From contig CAKPTA010000010.1 of NCBI GenBank assembly GCA_934190785.1, positions 1 to 37,121 on the forward strand: 37,121 nt of DNA, read 5' to 3'. The notes beneath the pieces were generated by a model. The model did not search any database, was not told the DNA's origin, and saw only the letters and a program-made list of their open reading frames with translations. Shown in pieces: positions 7,693 to 15,713 of this stretch (its first letter is position 1; each line of letters begins with the position of its first letter). Source of the DNA: an uncultured Bacilli bacterium. GTDB lineage: Bacteria; Bacillota_I; Bacilli_A; RF39; UBA660. Position numbers and translations under genes: made by a program.

Positions 7693-7804
7693 TTGACATA
7701 ATTATTTTAATTGTGATAAAATTACTGAGTTCAGTTTTAATAATTATGTGAAATGGAAACTGCATTAAAAATGCGAACAACACATTTATGATGTGTTTTC
7801 TTTT
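7693..7804 (+). promoter_or_regulatory. Promoter and structured leader of the MATE-kinase fusion gene
   Basis: TTGACA (7693-7698), an 18-bp spacer and TAAAAT (7717-7722) preceded by TGA form a promoter. The leader of ~95 nt contains a small GCATT/AATGC hairpin (about 7762-7774). A second hairpin, AACACAT (7779-7785) with ATGTGTT (7791-7797), is followed by TTCTTTT and looks like a weak intrinsic terminator before the GGAGGAG RBS. This could be an attenuator or small riboswitch, but I recognise no known aptamer. Confidence 0.5.
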
Positions 7805-7824
7805 GCACTAAAAAGGAGGAGTTT

Positions 7825-9798
7825 ATGAAAAATAGTGAAAATATATTAGGAAAGGAAAAAATAGGAAAACTTATGCTTATGTTTGCTGTCCCATGTATTA
7901 TATCAATGTTGGTAAATTCATTATATAATATTGTTGACCAAATATTTATTGGATGGGGTGTAGGGTACCTTGGAAATGGTGCTACAAATGTTGTTTTCCC
8001 AATTAATATGATTTGTCTAGCTTTTGCTTTAATGATTGGTGATGGAACTAGTGCATATTTAAGCTTAAAACTAGGAGAAAATAAAAAAGATGAAGCTAGT
8101 AAAGGGGTATTAAATGGTATTATAATGTCATTTATTATTGCCATATGTTTTTGTGCAATTGTACTTTTATTTTTACCACAATTACTTAATTTGTTTGGAT
8201 GTACAGAAAAGCTTAAAAGTTATGCACTTGGATATGGATATATAATAGGAATTGGACTTCCATTTATGATTGTTGGAACATCTCTAAACTCTATGATTAG
8301 AGCAGATGGTAATCCAAAGTATTCAATGCTTTCAATGTTATCAGGAGCAATTTTAAATGTTATTTTAGATCCGATTTTTATTTTTGTATTTAATCTTGGC
8401 GTAAAAGGAGCTGCAATAGCAACAGTTATTAGTCAGGTATTAACATTTGTTATAAATATTTTATATATTAGAAAATTTAAATCAATTGATATAAAAAGAA
8501 AATCATTTGGTCTTTGTAAGGATACATGTAAAATGGTATTAAAACTTGGGGTAAGCAGTTTTATTACACAAATGAGTATTGTACTTGTTATGGCTTTTGA
8601 AAATAACTTACTTGGAAAATATGGGGCAAGTTCTAGCTATGGTGCTGAGATTCCAATTACTGTACTTGGAATTGTAATGAAGATGAGTCAAATATTAAAT
8701 AGCATTATTATAGGACTAGCTGTTGGAGCACAACCTATTTTAGGCTACAATTACGGTGCTGGTAAATTAGATCGTGTTTTTCTAACATTAAAGAAAGTGT
8801 TATGTATAAGTTTAATTATTAGTACAACCGCATTTCTTTTATTTCAATTAGTTCCAGATAAATTAATTTTACTTTTTGGACAAGGAAATGATTTATATAT
8901 TGAATTCGCATGTCTTGCTTTTAGAATATATTTGATGCTTGTTATTTGTAATGGTATTCAAGTACCTTCAGGAATATTTTTTCAAGCTATTGGTAAAAGT
9001 GGTAGAAGTGCCGTTTTATCTCTTTCAAGACAAATTATCTTTTTAATACCAGGAATGGTTATTTTAGGGCATTTCTATGGAATAAAAGGGGTATTATATG
9101 CTGGACCAATCGCTGATCTTTTAGCGTTTATTTTATCTGTTACTTTTCTTAGTATAGAAGTTAAGAATTTAAAGAAATTACCTAATGAAGAAGATGAAAT
9201 AAGTCATATTGTTAATACAAAATCAGATAAAAAAATTGTTATTACTATTGCTCGTGAATATGGTAGTGGTGGAAGATATGTTGGAAAACTTTTATCAGAA
9301 AAGTTAAATATTCCATGTTATGATAAAGAACTTATTTATCTAACGGCTAAAGAAAGTGGTTTAACTAAAGCATATATTGAAGAAAATGAACAACAAAAGA
9401 AATCATTTTCACCATTTTACAGTATGGATAATGAATTATTCTTGGCTGAATCAAAGGTTATAAAGAAACTTGCTAAAAATTCATGTATTATTATTGGAAG
9501 ATGTGCTGACTATGTTTTAGAAAAAAATAAGAATGTTTATAGAGTATTCTTATATAATAGTGATGAAGCAAAAGTAAAAAGAGCTTGTAAATATTATGGA
9601 TTAAACAAAGAAAAAGCTTTAGCACAAATTAAAAAGATTAATAAAGCAAGAGAGAAACATTATAATTTCTATACAAACCGTAAATGGGCGGATATGAATA
9701 ATTATGATATTTGCTTAGATGTAGATGCCCTTGGACTTGTTAATACAGCTTTATTACTTGCTGATATAATTGAAAAAAAGATTGACAATAAAAGTTAA
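7825..9798 (+). CDS. MATE family transporter fused to a C-terminal cytidylate-kinase-like domain
   Basis: 657 aa. Residues 1 to about 440 are a complete MATE antiporter (opening IGKLMLMFAVPCIISMLVNS, 12 hydrophobic segments, two pseudo-repeats), which exports organic compounds using an ion gradient. After a short acidic linker, residues about 469-655 are a cytidylate-kinase-like domain (AAA_26 type). It has the phosphate loop AREYGSGGRYVGK at 476-488, CIIIGRCADYVL, and the closing NYDICLDVDALG. There is no stop or RBS at the junction, so this is a true in-frame fusion. The kinase half should lie in the cytosol at the end of the last helix. Its substrate is unknown; transport coupled to phosphorylation or nucleotide sensing are inferences. 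Confidence 0.85.
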   Translation: MKNSENILGKEKIGKLMLMFAVPCIISMLVNSLYNIVDQIFIGWGVGYLGNGATNVVFPINMICLAFALMIGDGTSAYLSLKLGENKKDEASKGVLNGIIMSFIIAICFCAIVLLFLPQLLNLFGCTEKLKSYALGYGYIIGIGLPFMIVGTSLNSMIRADGNPKYSMLSMLSGAILNVILDPIFIFVFNLGVKGAAIATVISQVLTFVINILYIRKFKSIDIKRKSFGLCKDTCKMVLKLGVSSFITQMSIVLVMAFENNLLGKYGASSSYGAEIPITVLGIVMKMSQILNSIIIGLAVGAQPILGYNYGAGKLDRVFLTLKKVLCISLIISTTAFLLFQLVPDKLILLFGQGNDLYIEFACLAFRIYLMLVICNGIQVPSGIFFQAIGKSGRSAVLSLSRQIIFLIPGMVILGHFYGIKGVLYAGPIADLLAFILSVTFLSIEVKNLKKLPNEEDEISHIVNTKSDKKIVITIAREYGSGGRYVGKLLSEKLNIPCYDKELIYLTAKESGLTKAYIEENEQQKKSFSPFYSMDNELFLAESKVIKKLAKNSCIIIGRCADYVLEKNKNVYRVFLYNSDEAKVKRACKYYGLNKEKALAQIKKINKAREKHYNFYTNRKWADMNNYDICLDVDALGLVNTALLLADIIEKKIDNKS

Positions 9799-9810
9799 CA
9801 ATGATACGAT
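9782..9810 (+). promoter_or_regulatory. Promoter of the serS T-box transcript
   Basis: TTGACA (9782-9787), a 17-bp spacer and TACGAT (9805-9810) with extended TGA at 9802-9804. It overlaps the last codons of the MATE-kinase gene. Confidence 0.7.
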
Positions 9811-9816
9811 TAATAT

Positions 9817-10013
9817 GTAAATCGTTGAAGGAGATTAGTAATAATTATATATATTTATAGAAAGTCAGTGGTTGATGGAAACTGATAATATATTTTTTAT
9901 GAATCTACTCTAGAGAGAAATGAAAACATTTCCGGTAATACCGTTATCTAAAATAAGACCAAAGTAGGATGGTACCGTGCTAGGCACTCCTACATTAATG
10001 GTCTTTTTCTTTT
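9817..10013 (+). promoter_or_regulatory. T-box leader (serine) of serS
   Basis: A T-box riboswitch that reads uncharged tRNA-Ser. The conserved T-box core GGATGGTACCGTGC is at 9967-9980. The terminator pairs 9957-9960 and 9964-9969 with 10000-10003 and 9988-9993 and ends in a T run (10004-10013). The likely specifier is UCU at 9904-9906, in the context ATGAA-UCU-AC. The same ATGAA-codon-AC context surrounds the leucine codon in the leuS leader of this window, which supports both assignments. Uncharged tRNA-Ser should stabilise the antiterminator and allow serS expression. Confidence 0.9.
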
Positions 10014-10045
10014 AAATATTACTGGATTTTAAGAAAGGATATATT

Positions 10046-11332
10046 ATGATAGACATTAAATTAATACGTGAAAATAAAGAATTAGTAAAAGAAAATATAA
10101 AGAAGAAGTTTCAAGATCAAAAACTTCCACTTGTTGATGAAGTAGAAGCACTTGATATAGAATATCGTAATTGTAAACTAGAAGGGGACCGTCTTCGTAG
10201 TGAAAAGAATAGTAAAAGTAGTGAAATTGGAAAATTAATGCGTGATGGTAAAGTAGATGACGCAAATAAAGTTAAAATGGAAGTTTCTACATATGGAGAT
10301 AAAATAAAATCATTAGAGGAACGTGAACAAGAATTAGAACTTGAAATAAAAAAACGTATGATGGTTATTCCAAACATTATTGATGCATCTGTACCAATTG
10401 GGCGTGATGATAATTTTAATGTTGAAATTGAACGTTTTGGAGAACCAAAAGTTCCTGATTATGAAATACCATATCATGCTGACATATGTGAAAGTTTTAA
10501 TGGGCTTGATAAAGAAAGTGCTGGAAGAACAAGCGGTAACGGATTTTATTATTTAATGGGAGATATTGCTAGACTTCATTCTGCAATGTTATCTTATGCA
10601 AGGGATTTCATGATTAATAAGGGATTTACTTATTGTGTTCCTCCTTTTATGATAAGAAGTGACGTTGTTGATGGTGTTATGTCATTTGAAGAGATGGACG
10701 CAATGATGTATAAAATAGAGGGTGAAGATTTATATTTAATTGGAACAAGTGAACATTCTATGATAGGAAAGTTTAAAGGACAATTAGTAAATGCAGAAGA
10801 ATTACCAATTACTTTGACATCATATTCTCCTTGCTTTAGAAAAGAAGTAGGGGCTCATGGTCTAGAAGAGAGAGGTCTATACCGTGTACATCAATTTGAA
10901 AAACAAGAGATGGTTGTATTATGTAAAAAAGAAGATGCGATGGATTGGTATAACAAAATGTGGAGTTATACAGTTGAATTCTTTAGAAGTCTAGATGTTC
11001 CTGTTAGAACTCTTGAGTGTTGTAGTGGAGATCTTGCAGACTTAAAAGTTAAATCATGTGATGTAGAAGCTTGGAGTCCAAGACAAAAAAAATATTTTGA
11101 AGTTGGTTCTTGTTCAACTTTAGGTGATGCCCAAGCAAGACGTCTTGGAATTCGTATGAAGACAAAAGATGGTAATAAGTATGTGTCAACGCTTAATAAT
11201 ACTGTTCTAGCTAGTCCAAGAGGATTAATTGCTGTACTTGAGAATAATTATATGGAAGATGGAAGTATCAAAATTCCAGAAGCATTAAGACCATATATGG
11301 GTGGCAAGGAGACTATTAAAGTAAATGGCTAG
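10046..11332 (+). CDS. serS: Seryl-tRNA synthetase
   Basis: 428 aa, a normal length. The N-terminal helical hairpin (residues ~1-100, coiled coil) binds the long variable arm of tRNA-Ser. The class II core follows, with GTSEHSMIG at the serine/ATP site, motif 2 at FRKEVGAHGLEERGLYRVHQ, and motif 3 at LASPRGLIAVLENN. It ends in IPEALRPYMGG. It is controlled by the upstream serine T-box. Its last codons overlap the DUF1653 gene by 8 bp. Confidence 0.97.
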   Translation: MIDIKLIRENKELVKENIKKKFQDQKLPLVDEVEALDIEYRNCKLEGDRLRSEKNSKSSEIGKLMRDGKVDDANKVKMEVSTYGDKIKSLEEREQELELEIKKRMMVIPNIIDASVPIGRDDNFNVEIERFGEPKVPDYEIPYHADICESFNGLDKESAGRTSGNGFYYLMGDIARLHSAMLSYARDFMINKGFTYCVPPFMIRSDVVDGVMSFEEMDAMMYKIEGEDLYLIGTSEHSMIGKFKGQLVNAEELPITLTSYSPCFRKEVGAHGLEERGLYRVHQFEKQEMVVLCKKEDAMDWYNKMWSYTVEFFRSLDVPVRTLECCSGDLADLKVKSCDVEAWSPRQKKYFEVGSCSTLGDAQARRLGIRMKTKDGNKYVSTLNNTVLASPRGLIAVLENNYMEDGSIKIPEALRPYMGGKETIKVNG

Positions 11333-11585
11333 AGATATTAAAATTAATGGTATATATAAACATTTTAAAGGAGACTATTATTTAGTCGTAGATATAGCTA
11401 AATCATCTGAGACAAAAGAAAAATATGTTGTATATAGAAGTTTATATGGAAATATGGATCTTTGGATCCGTCCATTAGATATGTTTCTAAGTGAAGTTGA
11501 TAAAGAAAAATATCCAAATGCATCACAAAAATATCGTTTTGAATTACAAGATATAGAAAGTGTTGCTTCTAACTTTAAGAAGTAA
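11325..11585 (+). CDS. DUF1653 family protein
   Basis: 86 aa. It contains the family's hallmarks: GIYKHFKGDYYLV near the start, then VVYRSLYGN and WIRPLDMFLSEV. The fold is small and beta-rich; the function of the family is unknown. It is translationally coupled to serS (8-bp overlap) and followed 12 bp later by tdk, so it is probably co-expressed with both. Confidence 0.88.
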   Translation: MARDIKINGIYKHFKGDYYLVVDIAKSSETKEKYVVYRSLYGNMDLWIRPLDMFLSEVDKEKYPNASQKYRFELQDIESVASNFKK

Positions 11586-11597
11586 TATTGGTGATAT

Positions 11598-12176
11598 GTG
11601 GCAAAGTTAAATTTTAGATATGGAGCTATGAACTCTGGTAAAACAACTATTTTAATTCAAACTGCTTATAATTATGAAGAGAGAGGCCATAATGTTATAG
11701 TTATAAAACCACTTATAGACACAAAAGGAAATGATACTATTGTATCTAGAATTGGTGCTTCTAGAAAAGTAAATGAATTAATTGGTGAAAAAGATAGTAT
11801 TATTATGAAATGTAAAAAGTATTTTAATGATTTAAGCTGTATTTTAGTAGATGAAGCTCAGTTTTTAAATAAAGAACAAATTGATGAATTATGGTATATC
11901 ACTAAAGTACATGATATAGCTGTAATAGCATTTGGACTTAGAACTGATTTTAAAGCGAATTCTTTTGAAGGAAGTAGCAGGTTACTAGAACTTGCAGATG
12001 AAATAACGGAAATGCCAACAATATGTAGATGTGGAAGTAAGGCTAGATTTAACGCTAGAAAGGTAAATGGAAATTATGTAACATCTGGAGATAGTGTTGT
12101 TATTGATGGAAGTTTGGATGTTAGTTATGAGTCTTTATGTGGAAACTGTTATATAAAAAAGGTTTTAAAAAAATAG
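11598..12176 (+). CDS. tdk: Thymidine kinase
   Basis: 192 aa, GTG start at 11598. It phosphorylates thymidine in the salvage pathway. The P-loop GAMNSGKTT is at residues 9-17. The DEAQFL block holds the catalytic base and Mg site. A zinc site is formed by CRCG and CGNC, and the lasso segment carries GNYVTSGDSVVIDG. Length and order match type II thymidine kinases. It is the last gene of the serS operon, ended by a terminator at 12183. Confidence 0.95.
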   Translation: MAKLNFRYGAMNSGKTTILIQTAYNYEERGHNVIVIKPLIDTKGNDTIVSRIGASRKVNELIGEKDSIIMKCKKYFNDLSCILVDEAQFLNKEQIDELWYITKVHDIAVIAFGLRTDFKANSFEGSSRLLELADEITEMPTICRCGSKARFNARKVNGNYVTSGDSVVIDGSLDVSYESLCGNCYIKKVLKK

Positions 12177-12182
12177 TTTTTA

Positions 12183-12209
12183 AAGTATACATTTAGTATA
12201 CTTTTTTTT
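12183..12209 (+). terminator. Terminator after tdk
   Basis: AAGTATAC (12183-12190), a 5-nt loop and GTATACTT (12196-12203) are followed by a T run. Confidence 0.88.
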
Positions 12210-12228
12210 AATAAAATGTCGAAAATAG

Positions 12229-12281
12229 TTGACAAATTGTATTTGTGAGCATATACTATACTGGTATACCAAATTGGTATA
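12229..12281 (+). promoter_or_regulatory. Promoter and palindromic operator of the tetR-yhgE operon
   Basis: Consensus TTGACA (12229-12234), a 17-bp spacer and TATACT (12252-12257). Just downstream, over the expected start site, lies the palindrome TATACCAAATTGGTATA (12265-12281; 8-bp arms, one central base). This placement fits an autorepressing TetR operator. It also decides the TetR start: an ATG or GTG further upstream would put the operator inside the coding region. Confidence 0.75.
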
Positions 12282-12301
12282 GTTGTGTAGAAGGTGATAA
12301 A

Positions 12302-12856
12302 GTGAGTAAAAAAGATATGATTATTGAAACAGCTCGAGATTTGTTTACTAAATATGGCTATAAAAAAGTTTCAATGGATGAAATAGCTCATGAGGCAAAT
12401 GTTACAAAAAAGACAATATATAGTTATTTTAAAGACAAAGATTCAATGTTTTTATATTTCTTGAATGAAGAGTTAGAAAAATTAAAAGCTGAAATTGAAA
12501 AAAATGAGAAGTCTAAAAAAACATTTGTAGAAGTTTTGGCATCTGATATATATCATATATTACTATTTAGAAAGAATAGTAGTTTAATATCTAATATATC
12601 AAAAGAAGCTAAAAATAATACTTCTGTATGTCAGAAATTTTTAAAAACTTATGATGATAATATAATTACTTATATTGAAAATAAGATTAAAGATGAAATA
12701 GATGCACATACCATAAAAAAATGTGATGCTCATCTAATGGCTTTTATAATTTATAAAATTTTTCTATCAGTTATGTTTGAATATGATATGGAACTTGATG
12801 AAGAAAAAGTAACTCGTGATGTCACTTCTATATTAAAAGATGGGCTTTTAGCTTAG
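12302..12856 (+). CDS. TetR/AcrR family transcriptional regulator
   Basis: 184 aa from the GTG at 12302, preceded by AAGGTGAT (12291-12298). A frame extending to 12245 exists, but it would run through the operator. The N-terminal helix-turn-helix is typical (YKKVSMDEIAHEANV, then KKTIYSYFKDKD). The C-terminal ligand domain is helical and unassignable. It is followed 13 bp later by the YhgE/Pip gene, so it probably represses its own operon until an unknown signal binds. Confidence 0.9.
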   Translation: MSKKDMIIETARDLFTKYGYKKVSMDEIAHEANVTKKTIYSYFKDKDSMFLYFLNEELEKLKAEIEKNEKSKKTFVEVLASDIYHILLFRKNSSLISNISKEAKNNTSVCQKFLKTYDDNIITYIENKIKDEIDAHTIKKCDAHLMAFIIYKIFLSVMFEYDMELDEEKVTRDVTSILKDGLLA

Positions 12857-12869
12857 GGGAGGTTTATAT

Positions 12870-14816
12870 ATGGCAAATAATAAGAATAAGAAAAAAATGG
12901 ATGTTAAAAGCGAAGCAAATTCACACAAAGATTATTTTAAGTATGTTGTATTAGTAGCTGTATTAATTATTCCTTTTATGTATAGTTTCTTTTATTTAAA
13001 AGCATATTGGAATCCATATGGAAAAGGTAATATTGATAATTTACCAGTTGCTATTGTAAATAGCGATGAAGGAGATAAGGGTACTGAGTTAATCGATAGT
13101 ATTAAATCTTCTGGAAAATTAAAAATTAGCGTTGTATCTGATGAAGATGCAAGTAAAGGTTTAGATGATGAAAAATATTATGCGGTTATAAAAATACCAA
13201 GTGATTTTACAAGTAGTATGGAAAGTGCTGGAACAACTATAAAAAAACATGCTACAATTACATATTCACCAAATCAAAAAGCTAATTATTTAGCAAGTCA
13301 AATTATTAATAATGTTGTTAATGTGGTAGAAAAAAACTTAGATAACAGTGTTAATTCTAATATTATTGGTAGTCTTGTTGAAAAACTTAATTCAGTTCCA
13401 AGCAAACTACAAATAGTAAGTGATGGATTTGATAAGTTACAAAATGGTGTAAATGAATTAAATACTGGAAGTAATACTTTAGCTGAAGGTACTGCTTCAT
13501 TAAAAGAAAATTATAATACATTTAATAATGGATTAGAAACTTTATCTAATGGTGCTAATGAATTAAATAACGCAGCTAGTGGACTTAGTAGTGTTTCATC
13601 TAGCGTTGATGAATTAGTAGCAGGTGTTAATACTTTAACTTCAAATAGTGAAGCTCTAACTAGTGGTGTAAATAACTATGTTACTGGTGTAAATCAAGTG
13701 TTAGATTTTACAAGTGCATCAGCACAATATATTGTAACTTTATATGAACAAAATGAAGTAACACATAATGGTGTTTCTGCTTCACTTTATATGAATGCAA
13801 AAGGACTTCTTACAAATGTACCTAATTATGGTAATGTAAATACAATCGCATATTTAAAGGGTAGTGGTAAGGTATTAAGTACTAATAGTACATCTTATAC
13901 TGCTGCTATGAATACCTTAAATACAAAAGTCGGTGGATTAACTAGTCTAAAAGATAGTATTCAAGTTTTACAAAATAGTATTAATACATTAGCTAGTGGT
14001 TCTACAACTTTATATGAAAACTCAAAGAAGATAAATGAGGGAATTATTTCACTTAATGATGGAGCAGTTGCCCTAAATAATGGTATTGGTGTATTAAATA
14101 CTAGTGTTGTAAGTGCTAAGAATGAATTAAATAGTAATATTGAAAGTACAAAAGAAGAATTAAAAGTTTTAGATGGTCTAGAAGAATATAGTAGTGAACC
14201 TGTAAGTGTTGATACTAAAGAAGTTAATAAAATTTCTTCATATGGAACAGCATTCTCACCATTCTTTATATCAATAGCTTTATGGGTTGGATGCTTAATG
14301 ATGTATATTGTTTTATATTATGATAAGAACGAAAGATTTAAGATTCTTGGTATTAATAATAAAAATAGAGTACAAAGAACTTTATGTTATCATGCACTTA
14401 TCACAGTATCAGCTATTGCACTTGGAATATCACTTGAATTATTCCTAGATTTTGAAATTACAAATCAATTCTTATACTTTGCATCAATTGTATTAATTGG
14501 TAATGCCTTTATGGCAATTATGGAATTCTTAATTGTAAACTTTGGTGATGTAGGTAAGTTCCTAGCATTAATTATCCTTGTTTTACAATTAGCTGCTGCA
14601 GGAGGAACATTCCCAATTGAAACAGTAACAGAAGGATTTAGATGGATGCATAGTTTCTTGCCTATGACATATACAATTAGATTGTTAAGAGAAGCATTAG
14701 TTACCATCGAAAGTAATTTATTAACAAGCAATTTAATTATTGTAAGTTTGATATTTGTTTTCTTCTTCGTTGCTAATATTGTATCTGATTTTGTAAGACA
14801 AAATAAAAACAAATAG
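12870..14816 (+). CDS. YhgE/Pip domain membrane protein (ABC-2-like)
   Basis: 648 aa; RBS GGGAGG. The first membrane helix (about 24-45) is followed by the family signature AYWNPYGKGNIDNLPVAIVNSDEG. A long extracytoplasmic region, about residues 60-465, has many repeats of the G-a-x-x-L-n-x-G type, predicted coiled coil. Five or so helices close the protein (about 470-645), with a FLPMTYTIRLLREAL motif typical of ABC-2/YhgE proteins. Relatives include the Lactococcus phage infection protein Pip, a phage receptor, and EsaA of type VII secretion. Here it pairs with a TetR regulator, as YhgE-type genes often do. Substrate unknown. Confidence 0.88.
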   Translation: MANNKNKKKMDVKSEANSHKDYFKYVVLVAVLIIPFMYSFFYLKAYWNPYGKGNIDNLPVAIVNSDEGDKGTELIDSIKSSGKLKISVVSDEDASKGLDDEKYYAVIKIPSDFTSSMESAGTTIKKHATITYSPNQKANYLASQIINNVVNVVEKNLDNSVNSNIIGSLVEKLNSVPSKLQIVSDGFDKLQNGVNELNTGSNTLAEGTASLKENYNTFNNGLETLSNGANELNNAASGLSSVSSSVDELVAGVNTLTSNSEALTSGVNNYVTGVNQVLDFTSASAQYIVTLYEQNEVTHNGVSASLYMNAKGLLTNVPNYGNVNTIAYLKGSGKVLSTNSTSYTAAMNTLNTKVGGLTSLKDSIQVLQNSINTLASGSTTLYENSKKINEGIISLNDGAVALNNGIGVLNTSVVSAKNELNSNIESTKEELKVLDGLEEYSSEPVSVDTKEVNKISSYGTAFSPFFISIALWVGCLMMYIVLYYDKNERFKILGINNKNRVQRTLCYHALITVSAIALGISLELFLDFEITNQFLYFASIVLIGNAFMAIMEFLIVNFGDVGKFLALIILVLQLAAAGGTFPIETVTEGFRWMHSFLPMTYTIRLLREALVTIESNLLTSNLIIVSLIFVFFFVANIVSDFVRQNKNK

Positions 14817-14839
14817 GAAGTGTTTAACACTTCTTTTTT
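14817..14839 (+). terminator. Terminator after the YhgE/Pip gene
   Basis: GAAGTGT and ACACTTC arms (14817-14823 and 14827-14833) are followed by a T6 run. It directly abuts the mutM promoter. Confidence 0.85.
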
Positions 14840-14840
14840 G

Positions 14841-14868
14841 TTGACAAAATTTCAAATAAATATATAAT
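14841..14868 (+). promoter_or_regulatory. Promoter of mutM
   Basis: TTGACA (14841-14846), a 16-bp spacer and TATAAT (14863-14868), followed by RBS AGGAGGT before the ATG at 14891. Confidence 0.8.
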
Positions 14869-14890
14869 AAAAGCATATAGGAGGTAGCTT

Positions 14891-15712
14891 ATGCCAGAAT
14901 TACCAGAAGTTGAAACTGTTAAAGAATCTTTAAAAAAATTAGTCCTAAATAAAAAAATTGTCGATGTTGTAGTAAGATACCCAAATATTGTATCAGAAAG
15001 CACAGTTGAAGATTTTATTAACAATTTAAAAAATCAAACTATTTGTGATATTAAAAGAAGAGGTAAGTGGCTTATGTTTGAATTAAATGATTATTATCTA
15101 CTAAGTCATCTACGTATGGAAGGAAAATATTTAATTAGAGAAGAAAACATGCCATATGAAAAGCATGAACATGTTATTTTTATCTTTAGTGATAAAACAG
15201 AATTACGTTATAAAGACACTAGAAAATTTGGACGAATGATTTTAGTCTCTAAAAAAGATATAGATAATTGTGATACTTTAAAGAAAGTAGGTATGGAACC
15301 TTTTGATAGTAATCTTACGCAAGCATATTTACTTGCTAAATATAAAATGAAAAAAATTCCTATTAAAACAGCACTATTAGATCAAAGTATTATAGCTGGA
15401 ATTGGAAATATATACGCTGATGAAATCTTATTTTTAAGTCATATTAATCCTCTTAAGCCATGCAATGAAATAACAGAAAATGAAGCTAAACAAATTATAA
15501 AAAACACAAGTGATGTTTTAAAGAAAGCTATTTTAAAAGGTGGTACAACTATTAGAAGTTATGAATCAAGTGAAGGTGTTCATGGTAATTTTCAAGGTGA
15601 CTTACTTGTCCATAATAAAGAAGGCGAAGAGTGTGTTAATTGTAAAGGAAAAATTGTAAAGATAACTGTAAATACAAGGGGAACTTATTACTGTCCAAAT
15701 TGTCAAAAATAG
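14891..15712 (+). CDS. mutM: Formamidopyrimidine-DNA glycosylase
   Basis: 273 aa. It removes 8-oxoguanine and formamidopyrimidines and cleaves the abasic site. The catalytic N-terminus PELPEVETV (Pro2 and Glu3 after Met removal) is intact. The helix-two-turn-helix block holds DQSIIAGIGNIYADEILF. The C-terminal zinc finger is C-x2-C with a second C-x2-C (CVNC and CPNC). It has its own promoter and converges with the flippase gene, leaving only 1 bp between the two stop codons and no obvious terminator. Confidence 0.97.
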   Translation: MPELPEVETVKESLKKLVLNKKIVDVVVRYPNIVSESTVEDFINNLKNQTICDIKRRGKWLMFELNDYYLLSHLRMEGKYLIREENMPYEKHEHVIFIFSDKTELRYKDTRKFGRMILVSKKDIDNCDTLKKVGMEPFDSNLTQAYLLAKYKMKKIPIKTALLDQSIIAGIGNIYADEILFLSHINPLKPCNEITENEAKQIIKNTSDVLKKAILKGGTTIRSYESSEGVHGNFQGDLLVHNKEGEECVNCKGKIVKITVNTRGTYYCPNCQK

Positions 15713-15713
15713 T

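Noticed and set aside
12245..12301. Longer TetR start at 12245
   Set aside because: It would place the operator inside the coding region and has no RBS; GTG 12302 has AAGGTGAT at good spacing.
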